Position numbers and translations under genes: made by a program. The notes below the pieces were generated by a model that saw nothing but the letters and a program-made list of their open reading frames with translations, had not been told where the DNA came from and did not search any database. From SZUA-444 sp965226565 (GTDB taxonomy: Bacteria; Bacillota; Clostridia; Oscillospirales; Ruminococcaceae), in NCBI GenBank assembly GCA_965226565.1, contig CBDDDI010000006.1, forward strand, positions 62,001-126,000: a DNA stretch of 64,000 nt, given 5' to 3'. Positions 8,571-17,486 of this stretch are shown in pieces (positions within the stretch are counted from its first letter, which is position 1; each line of letters begins with the position of its first letter).

Positions 8571-8599
8571 ATTATATATTGGAGGAAAAAGTATGTCAA
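8571..8599 (-). promoter_or_regulatory. Promoter of the uracil-DNA glycosylase gene, inside the pduL start
   Basis: On the minus strand TTGACA (8594-8599) and TATAAT (8571-8576) with a 17-base spacer: a perfect consensus. The -35 element includes the second and third base of the pduL ATG, and the spacer covers the pduL ribosome-binding site. On the plus strand TTGACC (8530-8535) with TAACAT (8553-8558) could serve pduL. Confidence 0.75.
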
Positions 8600-9168
8600 A
8601 ATTTTTAGTAGAAACATCTGCTAGACATGTTCATTTATCACAACAGGATCTAGAAGTTTTGTTTGGAAAAGATGCAAAATTAACTGTTAAAAAGAATTTA
8701 TCTCAACCTGATCAATATGCTTGTGAAGAAAGAGTTACAGTTGTTGGACCAAAAAGATCTCTTGAAAATGTTTCTATTTTAGGACCAGTAAGAGCATTTA
8801 CACAAGTTGAAATTTCTGCAACAGACGCACGTTCAATTGGTTGTCCTATTGCTATTAAAGAATCAGGAGATATTGCTGGAACACCTGGTTGTAAATTAGT
8901 TGGACCATGTGGTGAAATTGAATTAAAAGAAGGAGTTATTGTTGCAAAAAGACATATACATCTTAAACCTGATGATGCTAAAAATTTAGGTGTGTCAGAT
9001 AAAGAGATTGTTAATGTTAAAATTGAAACTCCAGAACGTACTGCAATTCTTGGAGATGTTGTATGTAGAGTAAATCCTAATTTTGCACTTTCAATGCATA
9101 TTGATACAGATGAATCAAATGCTGTTGGATCTGCAAGAGAACAATATGGAGAAATTGTTAAATTATAA
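8593..9168 (+). CDS. pduL: Phosphate propanoyl/acetyltransferase, PduL type
   Basis: A 191-residue PduL-type phosphotransacylase, converting acyl-CoA plus phosphate to acyl-phosphate plus CoA. The two zinc-binding beta-barrel signatures are present (SARHVHLS near residue 10 and AKRHIHLKPDDAKNLG near 118), as is the C-terminal MHIDTDESNA motif. No microcompartment genes are near and there is no encapsulation extension (the N terminus begins directly with SKFLVETSARHVHL), so it probably serves as the cytosolic phosphotransacetylase for acetate or propionate formation. Start chosen at ATG 8593, preceded by GGAGG at 8581-8585; an in-frame ATG at 8521 has no ribosome-binding site and overlaps the neighbouring gene. 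Confidence 0.93.
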   Translation: MSKFLVETSARHVHLSQQDLEVLFGKDAKLTVKKNLSQPDQYACEERVTVVGPKRSLENVSILGPVRAFTQVEISATDARSIGCPIAIKESGDIAGTPGCKLVGPCGEIELKEGVIVAKRHIHLKPDDAKNLGVSDKEIVNVKIETPERTAILGDVVCRVNPNFALSMHIDTDESNAVGSAREQYGEIVKL

Positions 9169-9405
9169 GTTTCAAATAAAATAAATATTATTGTAATGTT
9201 TGGGTAAAATATATTTATCAAAGGTTATAAAAGTGTTATTATAATTTGTAGAATGATTGTTTTAATAATTGGGGCAACAGATGAAGTTTTGATATGGTAT
9301 TTAATTTTGTATTAGATTTGTATAATCAAATTTAAGGTTTTAGTATTAAATTTAATACCTTTGAATAAGTCGATTTGTTGTTTTATTAAACTTCAATCGA
9401 TAAAT

Positions 9406-9437
9406 AAAAATCAGAGGCAACAGTCTCTGATTTTTTT
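9406..9437 (+). terminator. Terminator downstream of pduL
   Basis: AAAAATCAGAG pairs with CTCTGATTTTT around an eight-base loop, followed by T residues. Confidence 0.85.
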
Positions 9438-9451
9438 ATGTAATTATATTT

Positions 9452-9487
9452 TTTAAGGAAACTTTTATAAAGTTTCCTTAAAAAATT
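9452..9487. terminator. Terminator of the small-protein operon (minus strand)
   Basis: AAGGAAACTT pairs with AAGTTTCCTT, with T runs on one side and A runs on the other, so it can stop transcription from either side. It lies 16 bases after the stop of the 59-residue gene. Confidence 0.75.
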
Positions 9488-9502
9488 ATTATAGTTGTTA
9501 GA

Positions 9503-9682
9503 TTATAAATGGTTTTCATCAACCCATCTTCTAGCGTAAGAAGCATTAGTTTCTGATTTGTTTTCAACTCTTCCATTTTCAGTGCTGATATTGTCTGTAA
9601 TAACATTGTTTGTTCCAACAGGAATAACGTTAGTTGGTTTTTCTATTTTACCTTTTTTAACATGATACATTTTTCTAGACAT
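9503..9682 (-). CDS. Small hypothetical protein, 59 residues
   Basis: Open frame of 59 residues starting ATG 9682, ending TAA 9503-9505. AAGGAG lies seven bases before the ATG and overlaps the stop codon of the gene upstream, which is strong evidence for translational coupling. The protein is basic at the N terminus (MSRKMYHVKKGKIEKPT) and ends YARRWVDENHL; the WVDEN ending recalls small Clostridia proteins of the DUF3787 type, but I cannot confirm this. No signal peptide. Function unknown. Confidence 0.7.
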   Translation of the reverse strand: MSRKMYHVKKGKIEKPTNVIPVGTNNVITDNISTENGRVENKSETNASYARRWVDENHL

Positions 9683-9692
9683 AATAATCTCC

Positions 9693-10118
9693 TTATAAAT
9701 ATGTTTTTAAATTATCAATATATTTTTGCTCACATTCAAGAATTTCTTTTGCATTGGAAATAACAGTTTTATCGTTGCTTTTGTTTAAAATCTTATTAAT
9801 CTCTATAATTCCCATATTGGTTCCTTGAATCATTTGTTCTGCAATATGGCTGTTTGAATTATCAAAAAGTGTTTGCATTGCAATATTCATTCTGGCATAA
9901 TTTTTAGGCATCATACCAATTTCTGTTGGCTCAATACCTTCTTTTGCAATCAAATCTCTAAGCTTTTTAGTGTGATTTTCATAAGCATCAAGTTGATGAT
10001 CTAGTTCTTTTTTCATTTGTTTATTATTAGTTTTTCTTGATATAGTGTTTATTGAATCTATTCCCATAGTTGTTCCTTCATATAGTTTATTTAGATTTTC
10101 AATTTCTTTGTTTTGCAT
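9693..10118 (-). CDS. Four-helix-bundle protein, possibly ferritin-like (DUF2383-like)
   Basis: A 141-residue all-helical protein without membrane segments. It reads as two similar helical halves: the phrases LYEGTTMGIDSINTI (about residue 12) and MIQGTNMGIIEINKIL (about residue 95) are an internal repeat, as in ferritin-like DUF2383 or spore-coat-like bundles. Conserved Glu/His pairs that would bind iron are not clear to me, so an enzymatic role is not claimed. AAGGAGG precedes ATG 10118. It is the first gene of a two-gene operon with the 59-residue protein. Confidence 0.7.
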   Translation of the reverse strand: MQNKEIENLNKLYEGTTMGIDSINTISRKTNNKQMKKELDHQLDAYENHTKKLRDLIAKEGIEPTEIGMMPKNYARMNIAMQTLFDNSNSHIAEQMIQGTNMGIIEINKILNKSNDKTVISNAKEILECEQKYIDNLKTYL

Positions 10119-10283
10119 TATATCCTCCTTAAAACTTTTATTTCCTAATATATATACTGTCTTATATGTGGTTTAAATATACTTATTAATTATTTACAAA
10201 TTTCTCAAAATAGTGCATATATAATAATATAGTTGACAAAGTAATTTATATATAGTAACTTATTTGTAAGGAGAGGTGTTATT

Positions 10284-12182
10284 ATGAATAATATTTATAT
10301 TAAAGATGATTTAGGTTCAATTTATAGTACAAATAGTACAAAATTCAAAGTTTGGACACCAACAGCTAAAAATGTCACAGTAAATCTATACAAATCTGGT
10401 TCAGGAGATAATCTAATAAGTAAAAATCCAATGACAATGTCAGAAAATGGATTGTGGACACTTGAAATCGAAGAAGATTTAAATGGTGTTTACTATACTT
10501 ATGATATAGAAATTGATGGCAAAGTTAATGAAGTTGTTGATATTTATGCTAAGGCACTTGGAGTTAATGGTAACAGAGGAATGGTAGTTGATTTATCATC
10601 AACAGATCCAGAGGGCTTTAGAAAAACTGAAAGACCAAAATTTGACAAAATAACAGATGCTGTTATTTATGAAGTGCATGTTAGAGATTTTTCAATTGAT
10701 AAAAGTTCAGGTATGAAAAATAAAGGTAAATTTTTAGGATTTACTGAAGAAAATACAGTTAATGAAGAAGGCGATTTGACAGGAGTAGCTCATTTAAAAG
10801 ATCTAGGAGTAACTCATGTTCATTTGTTGCCTTCTTTTGATTATTGTACAGTTGATGAAGAAAATCCTGATAAAGAGTACAATTGGGGATATGATCCTAA
10901 AAACTATAATGCTCCAGAAGGATCATATTCAACAGATCCATCTAATGGTTTTGCTCGTATAAAAGAGTTTAAAGAGATGGTTAAATCACTTCATGAGAAT
11001 GGTATAAGAGTAGTTATGGATGTTGTGTATAATCACACTTATGCTACAGAAGATTCATATTTTAATTTAACAGTTCCAAATTATTATCATAGAAAATGGG
11101 GAGATAAATTTTCTGAAGGTTCTGGATGTGGTAATGACACTGCTTCTGAAAAACCAATGATGAGAAAATTTATGATAGATTCATTAAAATATTGGGCAAC
11201 AGAATATATGATTGATGGATTTAGATTTGATTTAATGGGACTTCATGATGTTACAACTATGAATGAAATAAGATCAGAATTAACAAAAATTGATCCAAGT
11301 TTAATTATCTACGGAGAAGGTTGGACTGGTGGAGATACACCATTGCCATTTGAAGAAAGATCTGTTAAAGATAATGCAAAGAAAACGCCTGAAATAGCGT
11401 ATTTTAGTGATGATATGAGAGATTTAATTAAAGGTAGTGTGTTTAAAAAACCAGATAAAGGTTTTGTAAATGGAGCACAAGGTTTAGAAGAAGATTTAAA
11501 AATTTCAATAACTGGTTCAATATATTCTGATAAAATTGATTACGGAAAATGTAAAAAATTCTCTTGGTCTCCATCTCCAGCACAAGTGATAAATTATACA
11601 GAAGCTCATGATAATTACACATTATGGGACAAATTGTATTATTCTACAGCAGGATATACTAAAGAAGATGTTTTTAAAATGGACAAACTTGCAGCTTCTA
11701 TTGTAATGTTGTCACAAGGAGTTCCATTTATTCAAGCAGGACAAGAATTTTTAAGAAGTAAACCTGTTGATGATACTGGAGAAAATTTTGAAGGAAATAG
11801 TTATAAATCATGTGATAAAGTAAATTCTATTAAATGGGATGAGAAAACAAAATATAAAGATATTTATAAATATTACAAAGGTTTAATTGAGCTTAGAAAA
11901 TCATCAGAATTATTTAGATTAGATACAGCAGAAAAAGTTAAAGAGCATTTGGTATTTTTAAAACATGTGTCTAATAATGTAATTGGATTTAGATTAAGAG
12001 ATGAAAAAGAAACATTTTTGGTGTTCTTTAATGCAAATAAGAATGCTGTTAAAGTTGATATTCCAGCTGGAAAATGGAATGTGCTTGTTGATGATGTAAC
12101 AGCTGGTGCAGAATCAATAAAAATAGTTGGAGATGGAGAAGTTGAAATTAAATCTATCTCAACACTTGTGTTGAAAAAATAA
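10284..12182 (+). CDS. pulA: Type I pullulanase (GH13)
   Basis: A 632-residue alpha-1,6-debranching enzyme for glycogen or pullulan-type limit dextrins. An N-terminal CBM48-like beta domain (about 10-90) precedes the catalytic barrel. Visible GH13 motifs: the type I signature YNWGYDP (near 200), region I DVVYNHT (near 247), region II GFRFDLMGLHD with nucleophile Asp (near 314), region III YGEGW with acid Glu (near 344), region IV TEAHDNYTLWD (near 440). There is no signal peptide, so it acts inside the cell, as AmyX-type enzymes do on stored glycogen or imported oligosaccharides. AAGGAGAGGTG precedes the ATG. rmuC follows after 19 bases. Confidence 0.95.
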   Translation: MNNIYIKDDLGSIYSTNSTKFKVWTPTAKNVTVNLYKSGSGDNLISKNPMTMSENGLWTLEIEEDLNGVYYTYDIEIDGKVNEVVDIYAKALGVNGNRGMVVDLSSTDPEGFRKTERPKFDKITDAVIYEVHVRDFSIDKSSGMKNKGKFLGFTEENTVNEEGDLTGVAHLKDLGVTHVHLLPSFDYCTVDEENPDKEYNWGYDPKNYNAPEGSYSTDPSNGFARIKEFKEMVKSLHENGIRVVMDVVYNHTYATEDSYFNLTVPNYYHRKWGDKFSEGSGCGNDTASEKPMMRKFMIDSLKYWATEYMIDGFRFDLMGLHDVTTMNEIRSELTKIDPSLIIYGEGWTGGDTPLPFEERSVKDNAKKTPEIAYFSDDMRDLIKGSVFKKPDKGFVNGAQGLEEDLKISITGSIYSDKIDYGKCKKFSWSPSPAQVINYTEAHDNYTLWDKLYYSTAGYTKEDVFKMDKLAASIVMLSQGVPFIQAGQEFLRSKPVDDTGENFEGNSYKSCDKVNSIKWDEKTKYKDIYKYYKGLIELRKSSELFRLDTAEKVKEHLVFLKHVSNNVIGFRLRDEKETFLVFFNANKNAVKVDIPAGKWNVLVDDVTAGAESIKIVGDGEVEIKSISTLVLKK

Positions 12183-12201
12183 AATTGACGGAGGATGCAA
12201 A

Positions 12202-13569
12202 ATGGAAACTGTGTTATTAATAGTGATTATTTTTATTCAAATATTAATTGTTATTTTATCTTTGTTTAAAAATAATAAGAGGAATTTAAATCAAATTGAA
12301 CTTGTTTTTGCTAAATACAGAGAAGAGCAAATGCAAAGTTTATCAACATTAAAATCTGAAATGCTTAATGAGATTAGAAATTCCAGAAAAGAGACTTCAG
12401 ATACTATTCAAGGAACTGTAAAATTGCTTGGAGATAATATAGTTACTAATCAAAAAACAATGTCTGATAGTCAAGATAAACGTATAGATGATATGAATAA
12501 TGCTATTAATGGTAAACAGGAAATTTTGCAAAAATCTGTTAGTGATAGACTTACTTCAATAGATAAAAGATTTAATGCGTTTACTGAACAAAGCAATACT
12601 TCGTTAGAAGGTATAAGAACAACTGTACAAAACAGACTTCAAGGTATGCAAGAAGATAATGCAAAACAGCTTGATAAAATGAGAATGACAGTCGATGAAA
12701 AATTGCAAAAAACTCTTGATGAGAGAATAACTCAATCATTTAAACTTGTTAATGATAGACTGCAAGAAGTTTACACTGGTCTTGGAGAAATGAAAACACT
12801 TGCAAATGGAGTAGGTGATTTGAAAAAAGTATTGTCTAATGTAAAAACAAGAGGTATTCTTGGAGAATTACAACTTGGTGCGATACTTGAAGAAGTACTT
12901 TCAAAAGAACAATATGAAGAGAATATTGTTACAAAACCATCTTCATCAAACAGAGTAGAGTTTGCTATTAAGTTGCCAGGAGATGATGGAAAACATGTTT
13001 ATCTTCCGATAGATGCAAAATTTCCAGCTGATACTTATAATAACCTGCTTGATGCTTATGATACAGCTGATAATGAGAAAATATCAAAAGCATATTCTGA
13101 ATTAGAAGCAAGAATAAAAGGATGTGCTAAAGATATTCATGATAAGTATATTGATCCACCTCATACAACAGAATTTGCAATAATGTTTTTACCATTTGAA
13201 GGATTGTATGCAGAAGTTGTAAGAAGAGGATTAGTGGAAAAACTTCAAAGTCAGTATAAAGTTAATATAGCTGGACCAACAACAATAGCAGCTTTGTTAA
13301 ATAGTTTACAAATGGGATTTAAAACACTTGCAATACAAAAACGTTCTAGTGAAGTATGGAGTGTGTTAGGAGCAGTGAAAACTGAATTTGGAAAATTTGA
13401 AGACGTTTTAGGTACAGTTCAAAAACGTATTGAACAAACAAGCAAAGAGCTTGATACGCTAGTTGGAGTTAGGACAAGACAAATTAATAGGCAGCTAGGA
13501 AAAGTACAAGAATTGCCAGAAAAAGATAGCGAAAATTTAATTGATCAGGTAGTAGAAAATATTGATTAA
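12202..13569 (+). CDS. rmuC: DNA recombination protein RmuC
   Basis: A 455-residue RmuC family protein. One N-terminal transmembrane helix (about 2-20) is followed by a long coiled coil (about 30-200) and the RmuC nuclease-like domain (about 205-425) with KTRGILGELQLGAILEE, LPIDAKFPADTYNNLLDAYD and TTEFAIMFLPFEGLYAEV. In Escherichia coli RmuC limits inversions at short inverted repeats. GGAGG lies before the ATG. It may share a transcript with the pullulanase gene, although the functions are unrelated. Confidence 0.93.
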   Translation: METVLLIVIIFIQILIVILSLFKNNKRNLNQIELVFAKYREEQMQSLSTLKSEMLNEIRNSRKETSDTIQGTVKLLGDNIVTNQKTMSDSQDKRIDDMNNAINGKQEILQKSVSDRLTSIDKRFNAFTEQSNTSLEGIRTTVQNRLQGMQEDNAKQLDKMRMTVDEKLQKTLDERITQSFKLVNDRLQEVYTGLGEMKTLANGVGDLKKVLSNVKTRGILGELQLGAILEEVLSKEQYEENIVTKPSSSNRVEFAIKLPGDDGKHVYLPIDAKFPADTYNNLLDAYDTADNEKISKAYSELEARIKGCAKDIHDKYIDPPHTTEFAIMFLPFEGLYAEVVRRGLVEKLQSQYKVNIAGPTTIAALLNSLQMGFKTLAIQKRSSEVWSVLGAVKTEFGKFEDVLGTVQKRIEQTSKELDTLVGVRTRQINRQLGKVQELPEKDSENLIDQVVENID

Positions 13570-13681
13570 ATGTTATCAATTATGAATAATAAATGATCGA
13601 AAAAGTTTAAATTATACATATCGTAATAATATTAGAATATATTTTAACAAAAATTGCGCAGAAAAAATATATACAAATCTC

Positions 13682-13710
13682 TTGACATATTGTTATTTTT
13701 GAACTATAAT
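13682..13710 (+). promoter_or_regulatory. Promoter of pckG
   Basis: TTGACA (13682-13687) and TATAAT (13705-13710), 17-base spacer, perfect consensus. The mRNA leader would be about 60 bases, with an imperfect fold between GAGATTCG and TGAATTTC. Confidence 0.85.
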
Positions 13711-13776
13711 AGTATTCGGGAGAGATTCGTTTTTATATGAATTTCTAAAACATTCAATATTGGAAGGAGAATTAAC

Positions 13777-15561
13777 ATGTTAACAAATAATAAGAATATC
13801 TTAAATTGGGTTGACGAAATGGTTGCTTTAACTAAACCAGAAAAAGTAATATGGATTGATGGTTCAGAAGAACAACTACAAAAACTAAGAGAAGAAGCAT
13901 TTTCTACAGGAGAAATTTCTGAACTTAATCAAGAAGAACTACCTGGTTGTGTGTATCATAGAACTGCTGTTAACGACGTTGCTCGTGTGGAAGGCAGAAC
14001 TTATATTTGTTCAAGAAAAGAAGAAGACGCAGGTCCAACAAATAACTGGTGTGATCCAAAAGAAATGTATGCAAAACTTACACCAATGTATGATGGTGCA
14101 ATGAAAGGTAGAACAATGTACGTTATTCCTTTCTCAATGGGACCAATTGGTTCAGACATTGCAAAAGTTGGTGTTGAACTTACAGATTCTATTTATGTTG
14201 TACTAAACATGGATATCATGACAAGAGCTGGTAAAGAAGTAATGGACGCATTTGGCGATACTTCTAACGATTTCGTTCGTTGTCTACATGCTAAAGCTGA
14301 TATCGATGAGGAAAAGAGATATATTGTTCATTTCCCAGAAGATAATACAATTTGGTCAATTAACTCAGGTTACGGCGGAAACGTTCTTTTAGGTAAAAAA
14401 TGTTTTGCTTTGAGAATCGCTTCATACCAAGGTAAGAATGAAGGCTGGATGGCTGAGCATATGCTTATTCTTGGACTTGAAAAACCAAATAAAGAAGTTA
14501 AATATATTTGTGCTGCATTCCCATCAGCTTGTGGTAAAACAAACTTAGCTATGTTAATTCCACCAGAAGGTTATGCTAAAAAAGGTTATAAGATTTGGAC
14601 AGTTGGAGACGATATCGCTTGGATCAAACCAGGTAAAGATGGCAGATTATATGCTATTAACCCAGAAAACGGTTTCTTTGGTGTTGCTCCTGGTACAAAC
14701 GAAAAATCAAACTTCAATGCTCTTGCATCAGCTAAAAAAGGAACAATCTTTACAAACGTTGCACTAAATAATGATGATAATACAGTTTGGTGGGAAGGTC
14801 TTGATAAAAATCCTCCTGTTAACGCTACAGAGTGGAAAGGTGCTAAAGTAAACGGACCTGAGTTTATTGCTGAAGGCGGAAAACTTGCTCATCCTAACTC
14901 AAGATTTACAGCTCCTGCTGAAAATTGTCCTTGTATTTCTTCCGAATTTAACAATCCAGAAGGTGTTCCAGTATCAGCTATCGTATTTGGTGGACGTCGT
15001 GCGAAAACAGCTCCGCTAGTATATCAATCATTTGATTGGGCACATGGTACTTTTGTTGGTTCTATCATTGCTTCAGAAACAACAGCAGCTGCTAGCGGTG
15101 CAGTAGGTGTTGTTCGTCGTGATCCAATGGCTATGCTACCATTCTGTGGTTACCACATGGGCGATTACTGGGCTCATTGGCTAGAAATGGGTGAAAAACT
15201 TGGAGATAAAGCTCCTAAGATATTCAACGTTAACTGGTTTAGAACTGATGATGAAGGACACTTCATTTGGCCTGGATTCGGTAATAACATGAGAATTCTT
15301 GATTGGATTATCGAGCGTTGTGAAGGCAAAGCTGATGCTGTTGAAACAGCTATTGGTTATGAGCCAAAACCTGAAGATATCAATATTGAAGGTTTAGACG
15401 GTATTACTGTTGACACAGTTAAAGAGCTTCTATCAGTAGATAAAGAACTTTGGAAACAAGAAGCAGATTCAATTACTGAATTCTATGCTAAATTTGGTGA
15501 CAAACTTCCTAAGGCTCTTGCAAAAGAACTTGCTGATCTTAAAGAAAGACTTGCAAAATAG
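13777..15561 (+). CDS. pckG: Phosphoenolpyruvate carboxykinase (GTP)
   Basis: A 594-residue GTP-type PEP carboxykinase, interconverting oxaloacetate plus GTP with PEP, CO2 and GDP. The kinase-1 loop with active-site cysteine reads FPSACGKTN (near 250), the metal site GDDIAW (near 278) is followed by AINPENGFFGVAPGTN, and the nucleotide region VFGGRRAKTAPLV is kept. The length and motifs exclude the ATP-type family. Codon use is richer in C-ending codons than its neighbours, typical of a highly expressed gene, matching the consensus promoter. In fermentative anaerobes it often runs toward oxaloacetate for CO2 fixation. Monocistronic. Confidence 0.96.
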   Translation: MLTNNKNILNWVDEMVALTKPEKVIWIDGSEEQLQKLREEAFSTGEISELNQEELPGCVYHRTAVNDVARVEGRTYICSRKEEDAGPTNNWCDPKEMYAKLTPMYDGAMKGRTMYVIPFSMGPIGSDIAKVGVELTDSIYVVLNMDIMTRAGKEVMDAFGDTSNDFVRCLHAKADIDEEKRYIVHFPEDNTIWSINSGYGGNVLLGKKCFALRIASYQGKNEGWMAEHMLILGLEKPNKEVKYICAAFPSACGKTNLAMLIPPEGYAKKGYKIWTVGDDIAWIKPGKDGRLYAINPENGFFGVAPGTNEKSNFNALASAKKGTIFTNVALNNDDNTVWWEGLDKNPPVNATEWKGAKVNGPEFIAEGGKLAHPNSRFTAPAENCPCISSEFNNPEGVPVSAIVFGGRRAKTAPLVYQSFDWAHGTFVGSIIASETTAAASGAVGVVRRDPMAMLPFCGYHMGDYWAHWLEMGEKLGDKAPKIFNVNWFRTDDEGHFIWPGFGNNMRILDWIIERCEGKADAVETAIGYEPKPEDINIEGLDGITVDTVKELLSVDKELWKQEADSITEFYAKFGDKLPKALAKELADLKERLAK

Positions 15562-15579
15562 TTAAATAGATACAAAATA

Positions 15580-15618
15580 AAAGCTATGATTATTTATTAA
15601 TCATAGCTTTTTTTATTT
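15580..15618 (+). terminator. Terminator of pckG
   Basis: AAAGCTATGATTA pairs with TAATCATAGCTTT around a short loop, followed by a T run. Confidence 0.9.
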
Positions 15619-15639
15619 TAATTTAATAAAGATTTTATA

Positions 15640-15683
15640 AAAAAATTAGAATGAAAAAGATTGGTATCTTCTTCATTCTAAAA
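15640..15683 (-). terminator. Terminator of the 66-residue zinc-ribbon gene
   Basis: On the minus strand TTAGAATGAA-gAAGAT folds onto ATCTT-tTTCATTCTAA, followed by seven T. Confidence 0.8.
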
Positions 15684-15715
15684 TTCTAAGTATTAATATT
15701 AAGTACAAAAATATA

Positions 15716-15916
15716 TTATCCAAGGATAAAGTCTAATACATTTTCTCCAGTGCTTGTAACAGCTTTATAAAGTTCAGTATAACCACATCTTGTGCAGCTA
15801 ACAGTTTGGAATCTTTTATTTTGGATATCAAATACTTTTGAAAGTCTTCCGCCAGTAGCTCTGAATTCATCAGTTTCATATTCTGTGTTTCCGCATTTCA
15901 CACATTTGTATTGCAT
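15716..15916 (-). CDS. Small zinc-ribbon protein (COG3478-like)
   Basis: A 66-residue protein with a four-cysteine zinc ribbon: C-x2-C in KCVKCGN near residue 5 and C-x2-C in SCTRCGYTE near residue 41, separated by ETDEFRATGGRLSKVFDIQNKRF. This matches the predicted nucleic-acid-binding zinc-ribbon family COG3478, widespread in Bacillota but with no known function. It is transcribed alone from the minus strand. Confidence 0.85.
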   Translation of the reverse strand: MQYKCVKCGNTEYETDEFRATGGRLSKVFDIQNKRFQTVSCTRCGYTELYKAVTSTGENVLDFILG

Positions 15917-16014
15917 TATTAATCCATCCTTTCTAAAATAATTGTATAATTAAATTATATCATTATAATATTAATTTTTCATTAATATACAAAATTTTAC
16001 ATATTTTTTACAAG

Positions 16015-17214
16015 TTAGTTTTCTTCAATAACATATCCAGCATCTTGTAAAGCTTTTTGAACTTCAAGATAATGTTCTTTGTCTTTAGTCTCAAGAGCTA
16101 TGTGTAAAAAGCAGCCAATAATATCAGTGTTTTCACCACCATAATTATGTCTAACTTGGATAACATTAGCACCTTTGTCAGCAATAATTTGAGAAACTTC
16201 TTTAAGTTGACCTGGTTTATCAAGCATTTCAATTTTAATAGATGAACGTCTACCTGTTTTTAATAATCCACGAGTTATAACACGTGATAACACATTAACA
16301 TCAATATTTCCTCCAGACACAACAGCACAAACTTTTTTATTTTTCAAAGGAAGTTTATTAAACATAACAGCAGCAACAGCAGTTGCTCCAGCGCCTTCAG
16401 AAACAAGTTTTTGTTGTTCTATCAAAGATAATATTGCAGTAGCAATTTCATCATCAGTAACAGTAACAATATCATCAAGATATTTAGAGCAATGTTCAAA
16501 TGTAGTTTCTCCAGGAGATTTAACAGCAATTCCATCAGCAAATGTCATGATTTTTTTCAAATCATGTCTAAAACTTTCTTTAATAGAATTAAACATACTG
16601 CTTGCACCTTTAGCTTGAACACCATAAACTTTACATTTAGGATTAAGTTTTTTCACAGCAAAAGCAATTCCAGAAGCTAATCCACCTCCGCCAACAGGAA
16701 CAACAACAGCATCTAAATTTTCAGCTTCACTAAGTATTTCTAATCCAATTGTGCCTTGGCCAGCCATAACATCAGTATCTTCAAAAGGATGAACAAAAAC
16801 ACCACCAGTATCTTTTTGATATTCTATAGCACTTTTATAAGCATCATCATAAATTCCATCAACAATAACAACTTTGGCACCATAACTTTTGGTAGCTTCA
16901 ATTTTTGAAATAGGAGCAATGCTAGGAATAAAAATAGTAGCTTTTATTCCTAGCTTTTGAGCTGCTAAAGCAACACCTTGTGCATGGTTCCCAGCAGAAC
17001 AAGCTATAATACCTTTTGCTTTTTCTTCTTTACTTAAACAGGCAATTTTAAAATAAGATCCACGAACTTTAAAAGAACCTGTGATTTGAAGATTTTCTGG
17101 TTTAAGATACAGTTCACAATCATTTGCTATATTTGAGCTTAAAATAAGTTCAGTGTTTCTAATAACAGGTTTAAGTGTATGAGCTGCTTGATAAATTCTA
17201 TCTAACGTTAACAA
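16015..17214 (-). CDS. ilvA: Threonine ammonia-lyase with ACT domain
   Basis: A 399-residue PLP enzyme converting threonine to 2-oxobutanoate, the first step of isoleucine synthesis. The PLP lysine is in GSFKVRG (Lys49); SAGNHAQG and the phosphate-binding GGGGLASG are present. Residues about 325-399 form an ACT regulatory domain (IKIEMLDKPGQLKEVSQIIADKGANVIQV). Short one-ACT forms can be catabolic or biosynthetic; here the overlap with ilvN and the isoleucine-rich leader argue for biosynthesis. The start codon is TTG 17214, preceded by AAGGGGG about eight bases away and overlapping the end of ilvN. Confidence 0.92.
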   Translation of the reverse strand: MLTLDRIYQAAHTLKPVIRNTELILSSNIANDCELYLKPENLQITGSFKVRGSYFKIACLSKEEKAKGIIACSAGNHAQGVALAAQKLGIKATIFIPSIAPISKIEATKSYGAKVVIVDGIYDDAYKSAIEYQKDTGGVFVHPFEDTDVMAGQGTIGLEILSEAENLDAVVVPVGGGGLASGIAFAVKKLNPKCKVYGVQAKGASSMFNSIKESFRHDLKKIMTFADGIAVKSPGETTFEHCSKYLDDIVTVTDDEIATAILSLIEQQKLVSEGAGATAVAAVMFNKLPLKNKKVCAVVSGGNIDVNVLSRVITRGLLKTGRRSSIKIEMLDKPGQLKEVSQIIADKGANVIQVRHNYGGENTDIIGCFLHIALETKDKEHYLEVQKALQDAGYVIEEN

Positions 17215-17486
17215 AGGACGGCCCCCTTATCTAATAACGAAATGTTTTGTTGTGTCATTAGCGTTACTTCGGTGACATCATAAAGTTTGTTTAATTGTCT
17301 AACCATTTGTATTTGCACTATTTCATTTCCTTTAGATACAATTAACATTCTTGAATAATTAGGATCAGATGTTTCATTCACATTAAGGCTATCAATGTTA
17401 TATCCTTTTCTTGCATACAAACCTGTTATTCTATTTAAAACACCATAGTGATTTTTAACAATAAGTTCAAGAGTAAATTTCTCCAT
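17208..17486 (-). CDS. ilvN: Acetolactate synthase small subunit
   Basis: A 92-residue regulatory subunit consisting of one ACT domain (FTLELIVKNHYGVLNRITGLYARKGYNIDSL) with the typical LNV...SRMLIV continuation. It mediates valine feedback on the IlvB catalytic subunit. This is a short form, lacking the C-terminal second domain of longer IlvH proteins. Its ATG overlaps the ilvB stop by one base (TAATG), and its own end overlaps the ilvA start, so the three products are translationally coupled. Confidence 0.9.
   Translation of the reverse strand: MEKFTLELIVKNHYGVLNRITGLYARKGYNIDSLNVNETSDPNYSRMLIVSKGNEIVQIQMVRQLNKLYDVTEVTLMTQQNISLLDKGAVLC

Larger units (their letters stand above)
9169..9502. 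other. Gene-free stretch with terminator and folded 3' region
   Basis: No coding sequence is supported here. The pduL-side terminator lies about 240 bases after the pduL stop, so the transcript has a long AT-rich 3' region. It contains a palindrome GTATTAAATTTAATAC (about 9338-9353) flanked by AAGG and CCTTT, and the octamer GGCAACAG twice (about 9273 and 9417). A second hairpin (about 9454-9487) ends the opposing operon. Confidence 0.5.

Noticed and set aside
8712..9221. Minus-strand open frame across pduL
   Set aside because: Shadow of the conserved PduL coding sequence, with no start signal or recognisable motif.
10193..10261. Promoter of the pullulanase gene
   Set aside because: TTGACA (10233) has no good -10 at 16-18 bases and the TATAAT (10220) has no -35 at proper spacing; I could not choose one.
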